Assembly: GCA_022822665.1 (NCBI GenBank)
Contig: JAJEAR010000060.1
Location: 1-64,000 of the forward strand
Reading direction: 5' to 3'
Length of the DNA stretch: 64,000 bases
Source: Alphaproteobacteria bacterium
GTDB taxonomy: Bacteria > Pseudomonadota > Alphaproteobacteria > Thalassobaculales > Thalassobaculaceae
The translations under genes were made by a program, and so were the position numbers. Positions within the stretch are counted from its first letter, which is position 1. Each line of letters opens with the position of its first letter. A model generated the notes under the pieces. The model was not told where the DNA came from. It was given only the letters and a program-made list of their open reading frames with translations, and ran no database searches. This document shows positions 34,901 through 43,891 of this stretch, in pieces.

Positions 34901-37141
34901 CCCGGCCAGCCGGCGTTCGGCCTCCTCGATCGACCCCACCCGCAGCGACGACGGAAACACCTGGACGAAGTTCTCCTCCCTGCTCAGCAGTCGGGATTCC
35001 TCCAGCCAGGCGACGGCGGTACGCACCCTGGTGTCGTCGGTCGCTGAGTCGCGTTCGAACGAGCCGTCCTCGTCCTCGCCAAGGATTTCGCCCGCGGTCG
35101 CCACCACCTCGCCGTTGAAGCGCTTCTTCCGGTCGAGATTTCGCAGGGCCCTCAGGATCCCGTGAATTTCCACGCGCGTCAGCCGCGAACGCGCCGACAT
35201 GCCGAACTGGCGTTCGACATCGTCCGTCGAATAGAGCAGCACGCAGCGTGCCGGGCCGCGGTCACGCCCGGCACGGCCGGCTTCCTGCAGGTAGTTCTCC
35301 AGTGACCCCGGTATGTCGGCGTGGATGACCAGCCGCACGTCGGGCTTGTCGATCCCCATGCCGAAGGCGTTCGTGGCCGCAATCGCACGCAGTTCGCCGG
35401 CGATGAAGCGCCGCTGCACATCCTTCTTCGTCTCCGGGGACAGTCCCGCGTGGAACCGGTCCGCAGCGACGTTCTTGAACTGGAGGTACTCCGCGATGTC
35501 CTCTGTCTGCTGGCGTGTTGCGCAGTAGACGATGGCGCCGCCCGGCGCGTCGGGCGGCAGGTGGGACGTCAGGACCTGATGGATGTCGGAGAACTTCTCG
35601 CCGCCCGTTGTCGGCATCACCTCGAAAGCGAGGTTGGTTCGCTCCGCACCGCCGTTGAAGATCTCCAGTTCGACACCGAGCCGCTCGCGAAAGTGCCGGG
35701 ATATGTCCGCGATGACGTCCAGCCTGGCGGTCGCCGTCAGGCACAGGACCGGCGGGATCGACCCGCCACCCGCCCGTTCCCGGATGAAACGGCCCACGTA
35801 GCGGTAGTCGGGCCGGAAGTCGTGGCCCCAGCGCGACAGGCAGTGGGCCTCGTCCAGCACCCATCCGCCGATCTCGCGCTGCTCCAGCGCCCGGCGCAAG
35901 GTTCGTGAGCGCAGCTGCTCCGGCGAGATCAGCAGGATCCCGGCATCGCCCAGCCTGACCCGGTCCAGCGCATCGGCCCGTTCGGGCATGGACAGCAGCC
36001 CGTTGATCGTCACGCAGCAACCTATGCCGCGCTGCTCCAGCCCGGCGACCTGGTCGGCCATCAGTGCGACCAGGGGTGATATCACCACCGTGAGCGCGCC
36101 GGTCTTGTCGTAACGCGACAGTGCGGGGATCTGGTAGCACAGGGACTTGCCGGTCCCGGTGGGCAGGATCCCGAGCGCGTGGCGTCCCGCCAGCATCGCC
36201 TCGACGATGGCCTGCTGCATGGGTTTGCCGTCGGCTCCGGCCGGTTCGGGGCGGAAGCCGTCGTAGCCGAACCAGCGCCCGAGTTCCCGGTCGGCGTCGT
36301 GGCGCTCCCGGCACCAGGCACAGGCCGGATCGGTGCAGGCGGTGTCCCTGAAACGGCGCACCAGGCGTCCGGCTTCGGGAAACTGGTGGCGCACCCACGG
36401 CGGCATCACCGAATTGCCGCCGGCCACCGACAACCATGCCAGGGCATAGGCAAGCGACCAGCCGTGCGCATGCGCGTCGGCCAGGAACCCGCGTGACTGA
36501 ACGGTGCAGCCCGCACCCTCGAGCAGCCGGGCGATGGCGGTCCCGGCCTGTGCGACGGACGGACGGTGAGCCCGGCGCAGCACGGAGAAGACGGCGTCAA
36601 GGCCGCGATCGGCACCCGCCGGCTCAGGCGTGCACAGCCAGTGCCACGCGGCAAGCAGTTCAGGTGCGGCCCGTGCCAGTGCCTCGCGCTCATCGCTGAA
36701 CAGCTCGAGTGCGAGCCCGGCGTCAAGCAGCGGATCGTTCCGTCGCCCGCGAACCAGGTCCGCGTCCTGGTAGTGCTTGACGAGGTGGTGGTAGGGATTG
36801 GCCGGGAAGGCGAGCGGACTGAGGCGCAGCGTGTCCACCGCGGGCAGCCGGAGCAGCCGCAGCCCCGGCCTCGCGGCGGCCAGGTGAGGCAGGTCATGGT
36901 CGATCAGGTTGTGTCCGAGCACGAAGGCGACGCCGTCGGCGAGGGCGTCGAGCCGGTCGAGTGCGCCCGACAGGCCGCGGCCGGAATGGCAGAGGCGCCG
37001 GCAGGAATCCGAGCGCACCGCGCCCAGGCCGAGAATGCGCCCGTCCTCCGGGTGGACCTCGAGGTCGAGTGACAGGAAGGCGGGCCACTGGCCTGCGCCG
37101 TCAGCTCCGGCTTCCGGGTGCCGCATGCCTGCCTCAGGCAT
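31979..37141 (-). CDS. Exonuclease-RecQ-UvrD fusion helicase, 1720 residues
   Basis: Three enzymatic modules lie in one chain. Residues about 20-190 form a DEDDh-like 3'-5' exonuclease domain: D26-x-E28 in LSLDLEV, GHNLIDHD at 76-83, and a downstream H/D segment. About 290-700 is a RecQ-type SF2 helicase with Walker A GTGKS near 330, DEAH near 430 and QEAGRAGRDRGP. About 1100-1580 is a UvrD/Rep-type SF1 helicase: AGPGSGKT near 1120, DEYQD near 1243, GDDDQNIYAFNGA, HRAKGLEFDHV and YYVAMTRARHTL. The linker carries winged-helix-like and zinc-poor sequence. No RecQ cysteine cluster was recognised. It probably acts on DNA ends or recombination intermediates. Its start overlaps an upstream RHH gene. 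Confidence 0.92.
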   Translation of the reverse strand: MPEAGMRHPEAGADGAGQWPAFLSLDLEVHPEDGRILGLGAVRSDSCRRLCHSGRGLSGALDRLDALADGVAFVLGHNLIDHDLPHLAAARPGLRLLRLPAVDTLRLSPLAFPANPYHHLVKHYQDADLVRGRRNDPLLDAGLALELFSDEREALARAAPELLAAWHWLCTPEPAGADRGLDAVFSVLRRAHRPSVAQAGTAIARLLEGAGCTVQSRGFLADAHAHGWSLAYALAWLSVAGGNSVMPPWVRHQFPEAGRLVRRFRDTACTDPACAWCRERHDADRELGRWFGYDGFRPEPAGADGKPMQQAIVEAMLAGRHALGILPTGTGKSLCYQIPALSRYDKTGALTVVISPLVALMADQVAGLEQRGIGCCVTINGLLSMPERADALDRVRLGDAGILLISPEQLRSRTLRRALEQREIGGWVLDEAHCLSRWGHDFRPDYRYVGRFIRERAGGGSIPPVLCLTATARLDVIADISRHFRERLGVELEIFNGGAERTNLAFEVMPTTGGEKFSDIHQVLTSHLPPDAPGGAIVYCATRQQTEDIAEYLQFKNVAADRFHAGLSPETKKDVQRRFIAGELRAIAATNAFGMGIDKPDVRLVIHADIPGSLENYLQEAGRAGRDRGPARCVLLYSTDDVERQFGMSARSRLTRVEIHGILRALRNLDRKKRFNGEVVATAGEILGEDEDGSFERDSATDDTRVRTAVAWLEESRLLSREENFVQVFPSSLRVGSIEEAERRLAGAGFTDAYRGQLLRIAGALIGADADEGISTDELMGISGLGSEAVRHALHDLERYRIASNDTALTAFVHTGVERSSRRRFEEAAALETALIAHMRETAPDLGKGDGSSLHLRIAAQVLRDQGLVDPFPERLLRIVRGIANDGRGEEDGAPGSLTVRTRDLETVGITLRREWGALEATAGLRRDGAACLLEHMLGCLPSGIRGTDLLAETTLGKLLQAVESDLVLKARIRNPARLLDRALLWLHEQEVIRLNKGLAVFRPAMMIRLEQRDRRGFSRADFEPLALHYRGQVLQIHVMVAFAERGLVAMSEALRLVMDYFSLGEEAFLARWLPGRERETARQATPASWRAIVESLGNPVQQRIVADERVQTNVLVLAGPGSGKTRVIVHRIAWLVRVRRENARSIIALAYNRHAAVDIRRRLAGLIGDDARGVTVMTCHALAMRLAGASFTGRAEQPDREMFDEVLQLATRVLRGEGLVPEEADEQRARLLAGFRWILVDEYQDVAREHYELISALAGRTQADEAGRLTLFAVGDDDQNIYAFNGASVEYIRRFQDDYGPSPTYLTANYRSTAHIVAAANAIIAPARERMKADHPIHVDRARERQEPGGKWTGLDPVSRGRVQILPAGADRAGQARAVMAELLRLSGLASDWDWSRCAVIAREWKDLVPIRAFCEAHGHAERIRVQVANEEIPGFWRLRETRHFVDWLRRRETRVVDVPVLQGRVQRCPAGPWNDLLRQAVEEYALELGGGEAPTDQFIEWLAEWGRDVRRRQHGLLLLTAHRAKGLEFDHVAVLDGSWRRRGEGEDPDAPRRLYYVAMTRARHTLTLARMDRSLGFQEELRGHDSVIMREAAELPPCPVEAGYLHVRPTLQDVDLGFAGRRDPGSPVHAAIASLEPGDPLDVRIAADGRWNCVDRAGRAVGRLARSFEPPRAMRFISAEVHAVVGRSREATDPEYRAAVRCGEWEVVVPGLVFEPDR

Positions 37142-37355
37142 CGCGGCCGGCGCGGCGCAGTTCCGCCAGCACGAACACCCGCAGGGCGCTCGAGAGGTTG
37201 CCGGTGCGGGTCCGGTCCACCTCGGAAACCAGCCGGTTGAGCGAATCGCCCCTCGCGCGCGCGATCACCTGCAGTTCCTCCCAGAACTCCTGCTCCAGCG
37301 ACACGCTGGTCGCATGGCCCGAGACCATGACCGAGCGCTTGTGCAGCCCGGTCAC
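37134..37355 (-). CDS. Ribbon-helix-helix domain protein
   Basis: This is a 73-residue protein with the ribbon-helix-helix pattern HATSVSLEQEFWEELQVIA, a NRLVSEVD helix and a GNLSSALRVFVLAEL end, as in the RHH_4 family of small DNA-binding proteins. The GTG at 37355 gives the family-like start VTGLHKRSV; a longer ATG start upstream is less likely. Its stop at 37134 lies inside the start of the RecQ-UvrD fusion (8-base overlap), so both are expressed together. It may be a regulator of the pair or an accessory DNA-binding factor. Confidence 0.8.
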   Translation of the reverse strand: MTGLHKRSVMVSGHATSVSLEQEFWEELQVIARARGDSLNRLVSEVDRTRTGNLSSALRVFVLAELRRAGRDA

Positions 37356-37417
37356 GGTCGCGCACCATGGGCGGGCGCGACAGCAGTTCGTGGCGGCCTG
37401 CAACGGGAGGGGGATGG

Positions 37418-37900
37418 ATGGAGATCGGCGAATTCGAGGCGGTGCTCGGACGGTTTACCACCGCTGTCGAGCGCGAAGGCGGCGCCGCGCTCGCGGCACT
37501 GTTCAGCGAGGACGGGATCTACCATGACGTGTTCTACGGCCCGTTCCAGGGCCGCGACGCGATAGCGCGCATGCTGGACGAGCTGTTCTACGAACACGGC
37601 GAACGGTATCGCTGGGAGATGCGGGAACCGGTGGTCATGGGGGACATCGGTTATGCCGGCTGGACCTTCAGCTTCGACTCGCTCCTGCCGGACGCGCGGG
37701 GGAAGCGGGTGGTCTGGGAAGGGATGAGCCGGTTCCGCCTGCGCGACGGGCTGATCGCGCACTACGGCGAGATGTTCGATATCGCGATCGCGCTCTCCCA
37801 GGCCAACTTCCCTCCCGGCCGGATTGCGCGCATCGCCGAACGGCATATCTCGCGGCTGCACGATGCCTACCGCGGCACGCCGCACCTGTCAGGGCCCTGA
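37418..37900 (+). CDS. SnoaL-like/NTF2-fold protein
   Basis: The 160-residue protein shows the NTF2/SnoaL-like cone fold pattern: an N-terminal helix, LAALFSEDGIYHDVFYGPFQGRDAIARM, a buried WEMREPVVMGD strand and a final helix with ISRLHDAYRG. Such proteins are small-molecule enzymes (isomerases, dehydratases) or binding proteins. GGGAGGGGG precedes the ATG at 37418. It is divergent from the RHH gene and convergent with the cupin. No substrate can be assigned. Confidence 0.75.
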   Translation: MEIGEFEAVLGRFTTAVEREGGAALAALFSEDGIYHDVFYGPFQGRDAIARMLDELFYEHGERYRWEMREPVVMGDIGYAGWTFSFDSLLPDARGKRVVWEGMSRFRLRDGLIAHYGEMFDIAIALSQANFPPGRIARIAERHISRLHDAYRGTPHLSGP

Positions 37901-37914
37901 GCGGGAGCGTCCGT

Positions 37915-38280
37915 TCACCTGACCGGAAAGATCTCCGGCGCGACCGTCGGGAAGAACGCCAGCATGCTGGTCGCGGTCTCGCCGATGTTGCGGATCTCGT
38001 GGTGAAGCCGCGCCGGCAACAGCAACGAGCAGGTTCCGTCGGCATCGGCATCGATCCGGTGTTCGGTACCGTCGAGGATCACGCTGATCCTGCCCTGCAT
38101 GAAGGTGACGGTTTCCTCGACCAGGTGATAGTGCATGGGGATGACGTCGCCGGGGCGAAGCGGCTGTTCCCACAGTTCGCAGGCGGCCGCACCGTTTCCC
38201 TGGGCGATCACCCGCGCGATCTCGAGACCCGAGTTCCTCGAAATGAACCTCTCGGCCGCGTCATGTACGAGAACCGACAT
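37915..38280 (-). CDS. Single-domain cupin protein
   Basis: The 121-residue protein is a small cupin. MHYHLVEETVTFMQGRISV supplies the G(X)5HXH(X)3,4E(X)6G motif, and HHEIRNIGE the second motif with a further histidine. A metal-binding jelly-roll is predicted. Members include dioxygenases, isomerases and sugar-binding regulators. GGAG precedes ATG 38280. It converges with the SnoaL-like gene and stands alone. Confidence 0.82.
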   Translation of the reverse strand: MSVLVHDAAERFISRNSGLEIARVIAQGNGAAACELWEQPLRPGDVIPMHYHLVEETVTFMQGRISVILDGTEHRIDADADGTCSLLLPARLHHEIRNIGETATSMLAFFPTVAPEIFPVR

Positions 38281-38355
38281 GCCTGTGCTCCGGGCTGATG
38301 GCCACACTTCCCGGCACAGAATGCCAGCGGCCCGGCACGGATGCCAGACCGCCCG

Positions 38356-39645
38356 TCAGTAGCGGTAGTCGTCGCGCTTGAACGGACCGTCGGGCGAGAC
38401 CCCGATGTAGGTTGCCTGCTCGTCGTTCATCCGGGTGAGCACGGCGCCGACACGTGCGAGGTGCAGCATGGCCACCTTCTCGTCGAGCACCTTCGGCAAC
38501 AGGTGAACACCGACCGGGTAGCTGCCGGTCCACAGTTCGATCTGAGCCAGGACCTGGTTGGTAAACGAGGCGCTCATCACGAAGCTCGGGTGCCCGGTGG
38601 CGCAGCCCAGGTTGACCAGCCGACCCTCGGCCAGCAGGATCACCCGCTTGCCATCGGGAAACTCGATCTCGTCCACCTGCGGCTTGACGTTATGCCACGG
38701 GTAGTTCCTGAGCGCGTCGACCTGTACCTCGGTATCGAAGTGCCCGATGTTGCACACGATGGCCCGGTCCTTCATCCGGCGCATGTGGTCGATCGTGACG
38801 ACATCCCGGTTGCCGGTGGCGGTCACGAAGATGTCGGCCTTCGGGGCCCAGGCATCCATGGTGGAAACCTCGTAGCCCTCCATGGCCGCCTGCAGGGCGC
38901 AGATCGGATCGATCTCGGCCACGATGACCCGGGCTCCGCCGTTGCGCAGGCTCGCAGCCGAACCCTTGCCCACGTCGCCGTAGCCGTTCACCACCGCGGT
39001 CTTGCCCGAGAGCATGATGTCGGTCGCCCGGCGGATGCCGTCGGTGAGGCTTTCACGGCACCCGTACAGGTTGTCGAACTTCGACTTGGTCACGCTGTCG
39101 TTGACGTTGAACGCCGGCGCCTTCAGCGTCCCGTCCATCGCCATCTGCTGCAGGCGCAGCACCCCGGTGGTGGTCTCCTCCGAGATCCCGCGCACGCGCT
39201 GGACCAATTGGGGATAGTCGTCGTGCATGATCCGGGTCAGGTCGCCGCCATCGTCGAGCAGCATGTTCGGGGTCCAGTCGTCCGGTCCCTCGATCGTGCG
39301 CCGGATGCACCAGTCATATTCCTCCTCGGTCTCGCCCTTCCAGGCAAAGACCGGCACGCCGTCCGCCGCCATCGCGGCGGCGGCATGATCCTGGGTCGAG
39401 AAGATGTTGCACGACGACCAGCGGACCTCCGCGCCGAGCTGTCGCAGTGTGCCGATCAGCACCGCGGTCTGGATCGTCATGTGAAGGCACCCGGCAATCC
39501 GGGCTCCCTCGAGCGGACGGCGTCCCGCGTACTCCTCGCGCACGGCCATCAGGCCCGGCATTTCGGTCTCCGCGATCGCGATCTCGCGCCGGCCCCACTC
39601 GGCGAGCGCGATGTCGGCGACGCGGTAATCGGTGTTGTCGGTCAT
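38356..39645 (-). CDS. ahcY: S-adenosyl-L-homocysteine hydrolase
   Basis: The 429-residue enzyme splits S-adenosylhomocysteine into adenosine and homocysteine, relieving product inhibition of methyltransferases. Motifs are complete: [17 protein letters not shown]-like segment with [46 protein letters not shown] for NAD and the C-terminal [12 protein letters not shown]. The short form without the plant-type insertion fits the 429-residue length. GGAAGGA lies just before the ATG. It follows rpmB by about 30 nt on the same strand and may be cotranscribed. Confidence 0.96.
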   Translation of the reverse strand: MTDNTDYRVADIALAEWGRREIAIAETEMPGLMAVREEYAGRRPLEGARIAGCLHMTIQTAVLIGTLRQLGAEVRWSSCNIFSTQDHAAAAMAADGVPVFAWKGETEEEYDWCIRRTIEGPDDWTPNMLLDDGGDLTRIMHDDYPQLVQRVRGISEETTTGVLRLQQMAMDGTLKAPAFNVNDSVTKSKFDNLYGCRESLTDGIRRATDIMLSGKTAVVNGYGDVGKGSAASLRNGGARVIVAEIDPICALQAAMEGYEVSTMDAWAPKADIFVTATGNRDVVTIDHMRRMKDRAIVCNIGHFDTEVQVDALRNYPWHNVKPQVDEIEFPDGKRVILLAEGRLVNLGCATGHPSFVMSASFTNQVLAQIELWTGSYPVGVHLLPKVLDEKVAMLHLARVGAVLTRMNDEQATYIGVSPDGPFKRDDYRY

Positions 39646-39676
39646 TGCTGTCCTTCCGGACGGTCCCGCCGCCGGA

Positions 39677-39964
39677 TCAGGTCCGTGCCGCCACCTTCTC
39701 GATGCGCCGCTTCAGCCTGCGCGCCTCGGGACCGAGACGGTCGGCCCGGGTCGAGCGCAGGAAGGCATCGAGGCCGCCCTTGTGCTCGATGGTCCGGATG
39801 GCCGAGGTGCTGAGGCGCAGGCGGACCGGCCGCCCAAGGATCTCGCTCATCAGCGACGTGCGCTGCAGGTTCGGGAGAAACCGGCGCCGGGTCCGATTGT
39901 TGGCGTGACTGACATTGTTGCCGGCCTGGACACCCTTGCCGGTCACCGAACAGCGTCGGGCCAT
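39677..39964 (-). CDS. rpmB: 50S ribosomal protein L28
   Basis: The 95-residue basic protein starts [20 protein letters not shown], the L28 hallmark, and continues with [13 protein letters not shown] and a KGGLDAFL segment. It lies on the surface of the 50S subunit near the E site. The ATG at 39964 has GGAGG 8 nt upstream; the GTG two codons earlier is less likely. It carries no zinc cysteine pairs, as usual for this form. Confidence 0.96.
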   Translation of the reverse strand: MARRCSVTGKGVQAGNNVSHANNRTRRRFLPNLQRTSLMSEILGRPVRLRLSTSAIRTIEHKGGLDAFLRSTRADRLGPEARRLKRRIEKVAART

Positions 39965-40250
39965 GGTCACGTCCTCCGAGGTATTCCTGCTGCACCCGGG
40001 CTGCTGCAGCCCGGCAGGCGCGGCATATACGTCGAACCGCGTCTTCCGTCAAGCCGCAGAGCCCGGCACCGGCGGGGTTCCGGCCAGGATCCGGCACCTT
40101 CTGTTGTATCGCTTCCAGCACCCATGTAGGGTCCCGACCGGGCCGTGGCGCTGGGCGCAGGCGGCGCATGATGACTGCGGCCGGAGCCCGCAGGTCCCGG
40201 TCGGCAGCGCGCACCGGGGGTTCGAGCCTTCCCCGCAACACCGGCAGGCC

Positions 40251-41438
40251 ATGACCACACGCTGGGACATCGTGCTGGCAGCGCTCGGTGCCGGGATCCT
40301 TGCCGGGTTCCAGGTCGGCAAGGTCTCGCCGGTGCTTCCCGAGTTGCGGTCCGACCTCGGTCTCGACCTGGTCACCGCCGGCTGGCTGACCTCGCTGTGC
40401 TACGCAACGAGCGCGGTCCTTGCCGTGGCAACCGGCATGGTCACCGACCGTGCCGGCCCCCGGCGCCTGGTTCTCTCCGGCATGGTCCTGCTCGCGGCCG
40501 GCAGCCTGCTGGGGGGCCTGGCCGACACGGGCTCCGGCCTCCTGGTCTCGCGCTTTCTCGAGGGCATCGGTTTCGTTGCCGTCACGGTCACCGCGCCGCG
40601 CCTGCTCGCGGTCGCGACACACCCGCGCAACTACGGCCTGGTATTCGGGATCTGGGGCGCCTACATGCCGATCGGCATGGCGATCGCCATGCTGGGGGCC
40701 CCGGCGATCGCCGACGTGGCCGGCTGGCGCACGTTCTGGCTGGTCAGCTGCGCGCTTGTTGCCGGTTTCACGGTTGTTCTCGGATGGCGCCTGCACCCGA
40801 GCAGCTGGCCGCAGCCGTTTCCCGCGCGCGCCATCGACTGGTCCGGCGTGCGCGAGACGCTCGCAAGCCTGCCGCTCTGGCTGTTCAGCTTCGGCTTTGC
40901 GCTCTACACGCTGCAGTGGTTCGCCATCATGGCCTGGCTTCCAACCTTCCTGATCGAGGAACAGGGTCACGGAACCGCGGCGGCCGCGGCCTGGGCCGCG
41001 CTGGTGGTCGCGATCAACGCCGGCGGCAACCTTGCCGCCGCCTGGGCCATGCACCGCCGGGTTCCGCGCTGGATCCTGGTCGCCGTTGCATACTGCGCCA
41101 TGGGAGGAGCCGGTGCCGGCATCTTTCTCGCCGGCACGCCCGATGCGCTGCGGGTCCCGCTCGCCCTCGTCTTCAGCGCCGTCGGCGGTCTGCTGCCGGC
41201 GGCGGCCCTTGCCGGGGCGGCGGCCGGGGCAGCGCGAGCGGCCCTCGTCGCGACCGCCAGCGGATCCGTGGTGCAGGGCGCGGCACTGGGCAGCCTGCTC
41301 GGCCCCCCGGTCCTCGCCGCCGCCGTTGCCGGTCTCGGGGGATGGGCCGCATCCTGGTGGGTCATGCTGGCCGTCTCCGGGGCCGGCCTGTGCCTTGCCG
41401 CCGGCCTGGCCGTGAGCGAGCGGCGAGCGCCCCGGTAG
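40251..41438 (+). CDS. Major facilitator superfamily transporter
   Basis: The 395-residue protein has about twelve hydrophobic helices in two halves. The MFS signature between helices 2 and 3 reads GMVTDRAGPRRLVL, and the GIWGAYMPIGMAIAM segment corresponds to helix 5. It resembles CynX/NimT-type permeases in length and general pattern, but no substrate motif is evident. The ATG lies immediately after a run of shadow sequence. No partner genes adjoin it apart from the GST 100 nt downstream. Confidence 0.87.
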   Translation: MTTRWDIVLAALGAGILAGFQVGKVSPVLPELRSDLGLDLVTAGWLTSLCYATSAVLAVATGMVTDRAGPRRLVLSGMVLLAAGSLLGGLADTGSGLLVSRFLEGIGFVAVTVTAPRLLAVATHPRNYGLVFGIWGAYMPIGMAIAMLGAPAIADVAGWRTFWLVSCALVAGFTVVLGWRLHPSSWPQPFPARAIDWSGVRETLASLPLWLFSFGFALYTLQWFAIMAWLPTFLIEEQGHGTAAAAAWAALVVAINAGGNLAAAWAMHRRVPRWILVAVAYCAMGGAGAGIFLAGTPDALRVPLALVFSAVGGLLPAAALAGAAAGAARAALVATASGSVVQGAALGSLLGPPVLAAAVAGLGGWAASWWVMLAVSGAGLCLAAGLAVSERRAPR

Positions 41439-41538
41439 CATGGCGGTCGGCGCTTCTTGCTCGACACGGATCGGACCGGTTCGTACAACCTGCCGAGGCA
41501 GCGCCCCTGCCGGTTCCGTTTCACGAGGAGATTGCACC

Positions 41539-42162
41539 ATGCTCACCATCCATGGCCGTACCAATTCGTCCAACGTCCAGAAGGTCCTGTGGGCACTGAG
41601 GGAACTGGACGTGCCATTCGAGAGACGGGATGCGGGCGGCGCGTTCGGCGTGGTCGACACGCCGGAGTACAAGGCGATGAACCCCAATTCCCGGGTTCCG
41701 ACCATGGAAGAGGACGATTTCGTCCTGTGGGAGTCCAACGCGATCGTCCGCTACCTGGCCGGCAGGCACGGCGCCGGGACCCTCTGTCCGGAGGACCCGC
41801 AGGTGCGCGCCGACGCCGACCGGTGGATGGACTGGCAGCAGACGACCGTTGCCCCGCAGATCACACCCATCTTCTGGAACCTGGTCCGGACCCCCGAGCC
41901 CGACCGCGACCCGGCGGCCATCGAGGCCGGGCGCCTCGGCATGATCCCGCTGATGCAGATCATGGACCGCCATCTCTCCGCGAGCAGCTTCATGGTCGGC
42001 GACCGGCTCACCATGGCCGACATTCCGCTCGGCATCATGACCTACCGCTGGCTCACGCTGATCGACGACCGCCCGGCCATGGCCAACCTGGAAGGCTGGT
42101 ACGCGCGGATCTGCGAGCGGCCGGCGTTCAGGACCACGGTGCTGGACATCCCCCTGACCTGA
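41539..42162 (+). CDS. Glutathione S-transferase
   Basis: The 207-residue protein has a thioredoxin-like N-terminal domain with NSSNVQKVLWALRELDVPFE, the cis-proline in SRVPTMEEDD and the ESNAIVRYL glutathione-binding segment. A helical C-terminal domain follows, with RLTMADIPLGIM. The serine in the NSSN motif is the likely catalytic residue of a beta/theta-like class. GAGGAG precedes the ATG by 10 nt. It conjugates glutathione to electrophiles; the substrate is unknown. Confidence 0.9.
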   Translation: MLTIHGRTNSSNVQKVLWALRELDVPFERRDAGGAFGVVDTPEYKAMNPNSRVPTMEEDDFVLWESNAIVRYLAGRHGAGTLCPEDPQVRADADRWMDWQQTTVAPQITPIFWNLVRTPEPDRDPAAIEAGRLGMIPLMQIMDRHLSASSFMVGDRLTMADIPLGIMTYRWLTLIDDRPAMANLEGWYARICERPAFRTTVLDIPLT

Positions 42163-42180
42163 GGCACGGAGGGCCGGGTG

Positions 42181-43872
42181 ATGACAGGATGCCTGCCCGG
42201 CCGGTTGCGACCCGTCGTCGCGGCCGGGCTGATCGCGATTGCCTGCCTGCTGCCGGCGAGGGCTGACGCCCGCGATCAGCTCGCCATCGGCGTCACGCAG
42301 TTTCCATCGACGCTGAATCCGCTGATCGATGCGATGCTGGCCAAGTCGTACATCCTCGCGATGGCGCACCGGCCGGTCAGCATGTTCGACCACGACTGGA
42401 ACGTGACCTGCCGGATGTGCACCGAACTCGCCACCTTCGAGAACGGCCGGGCGGTGGCAACCGACGCCGTGGACGCGGACGGGACGCCCACCGGCAGGCG
42501 CGGCGTGATCTCCAGGGTCACGCTGCGCGACGACGTCTTCTGGGGCGACGGTGTCCCGGTCACCACGAGGGACGTTGTGTTTACCTGGGAGGTGGGACGA
42601 CACCCCGACACCGGTGTGCCGGACCGCCAGTCGTTCCTGGACATCACCCGGATCGAGGTGCACGACGAGAAGACCTTCAGCGTTGTCAGCAGCAAGCTCG
42701 ACTACCTCTACCAGGCCTCGTTCGGGCTGCTTTTGCCCGCGCACCTGGAGGAAGCCGCGTTCGCCGAGCCGGCGAACTACCGTCACCGCACCCTCTACCA
42801 GACCGATCCGACCAATCCCGGCCTCTACAACGGCCCGTACCGGATCACGGCGGTCTCGCCGGGTGCCTCGGTGGTACTGGAGCGCAACGCGCACTGGAAG
42901 GGGCAGTCCCCCGCATTCGACCGCATCGAGCTGCGCACCATCGAGAAGACCGCTGCCCTCGAGGCCCACCTGCTGTCCGGCGCCATCGACTACATTCCCG
43001 GCGAGATGGGCCTGACGCTGGACCAGGCCCTGTCCTTCGAGCAGCGCCACGGCGACCGGTTCGATGTCGTCTACAAGCCCGGGCTGATCTACGAACACAT
43101 CGACCTGATGCTCGACAACCCGATCCTGGCCGACCTGCGCGTGAGGCGGGCACTCCTGCACGCCATTGACCGGGAAGCGGTCAACGCCCGGCTGTTCGAG
43201 GGCAAGCAGCCGGTCGCACACACCATGGTCAACCCGCTCGACTGGATCCACACGGACGACGTGCGCACCTATCCGCATGATCCCGACCGGGCCAGGGCGC
43301 TGCTGGACGCCGCCGGGTGGACCACGATCCGCAACGGCATTCGCCATGATGCGAACGGCACCCGTCTTGCACTCGAATTCATGACCACCGCCGGCAACCG
43401 GGTCCGGGAACTGGTCCAGCAGGTTTTGCAGAGCTACTGGCGCGAGGTCGGTGTCGAGGTCACGATCCGCAACGAGCCGGCACGCGTGCTGTTCGGGCAG
43501 ACCATCTCGAACCGCGCGTTCAGCGCCCTTGCCATGTTCGCCTGGCTGTCGGCGCCGGAAAGCCTGCCGCGTACCACGCTGCACTCGAACAGCATTCCCG
43601 CCGCCGGCAACAACTGGAGCGGCCAGAACTACACCGGGTTTCGCAACGCGGACATGGACCGGCTGATCGACGAGATCGAGCTCGAGCTCGATCGGACCCG
43701 TCGCGCCGGGCTGTGGAAGCGGGTCCAGCAGATCTATGCCGAGCAGCTTCCGGTTCTGCCGCTGTATTTCCGGTCCGATGCCTACATCATTCCCCGCTGG
43801 CTGAAGGGCATCCGGCCGACTGGCCACCTGGCTCCGACTACCAACTGGATCGAGGAATGGAGGGTCGAGTAG
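42181..43872 (+). CDS. ABC transporter substrate-binding protein, peptide/nickel type
   Basis: The 563-residue protein begins with a signal peptide (hydrophobic core AAGLIAIACLL, ending near ARADA). It belongs to solute-binding family 5, with ITRIEV-type, LRDDVFWGDGVPVTTRDV and VRRALLHAIDREAVN motifs. These proteins capture oligopeptides, opines or nickel chelates in the periplasm. ATG 42181 has GGAGGG 7 nt upstream; the GTG at 42178 is the alternative. It is first of a three-gene set with two permeases. Confidence 0.92.
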   Translation: MTGCLPGRLRPVVAAGLIAIACLLPARADARDQLAIGVTQFPSTLNPLIDAMLAKSYILAMAHRPVSMFDHDWNVTCRMCTELATFENGRAVATDAVDADGTPTGRRGVISRVTLRDDVFWGDGVPVTTRDVVFTWEVGRHPDTGVPDRQSFLDITRIEVHDEKTFSVVSSKLDYLYQASFGLLLPAHLEEAAFAEPANYRHRTLYQTDPTNPGLYNGPYRITAVSPGASVVLERNAHWKGQSPAFDRIELRTIEKTAALEAHLLSGAIDYIPGEMGLTLDQALSFEQRHGDRFDVVYKPGLIYEHIDLMLDNPILADLRVRRALLHAIDREAVNARLFEGKQPVAHTMVNPLDWIHTDDVRTYPHDPDRARALLDAAGWTTIRNGIRHDANGTRLALEFMTTAGNRVRELVQQVLQSYWREVGVEVTIRNEPARVLFGQTISNRAFSALAMFAWLSAPESLPRTTLHSNSIPAAGNNWSGQNYTGFRNADMDRLIDEIELELDRTRRAGLWKRVQQIYAEQLPVLPLYFRSDAYIIPRWLKGIRPTGHLAPTTNWIEEWRVE

Positions 43873-43891
43873 CGCCGGCCGGCGCCAGGCC

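Noticed and set aside
39646-39676. SAH riboswitch before ahcY
   Set aside because: The gap between rpmB and ahcY is only about 30 nt, too short for the aptamer, and no matching sequence was seen.
39642-41738. 698-residue minus-strand open frame
   Set aside because: It is antisense to the MFS transporter and low in hydrophobic residues, a typical high-G+C shadow.
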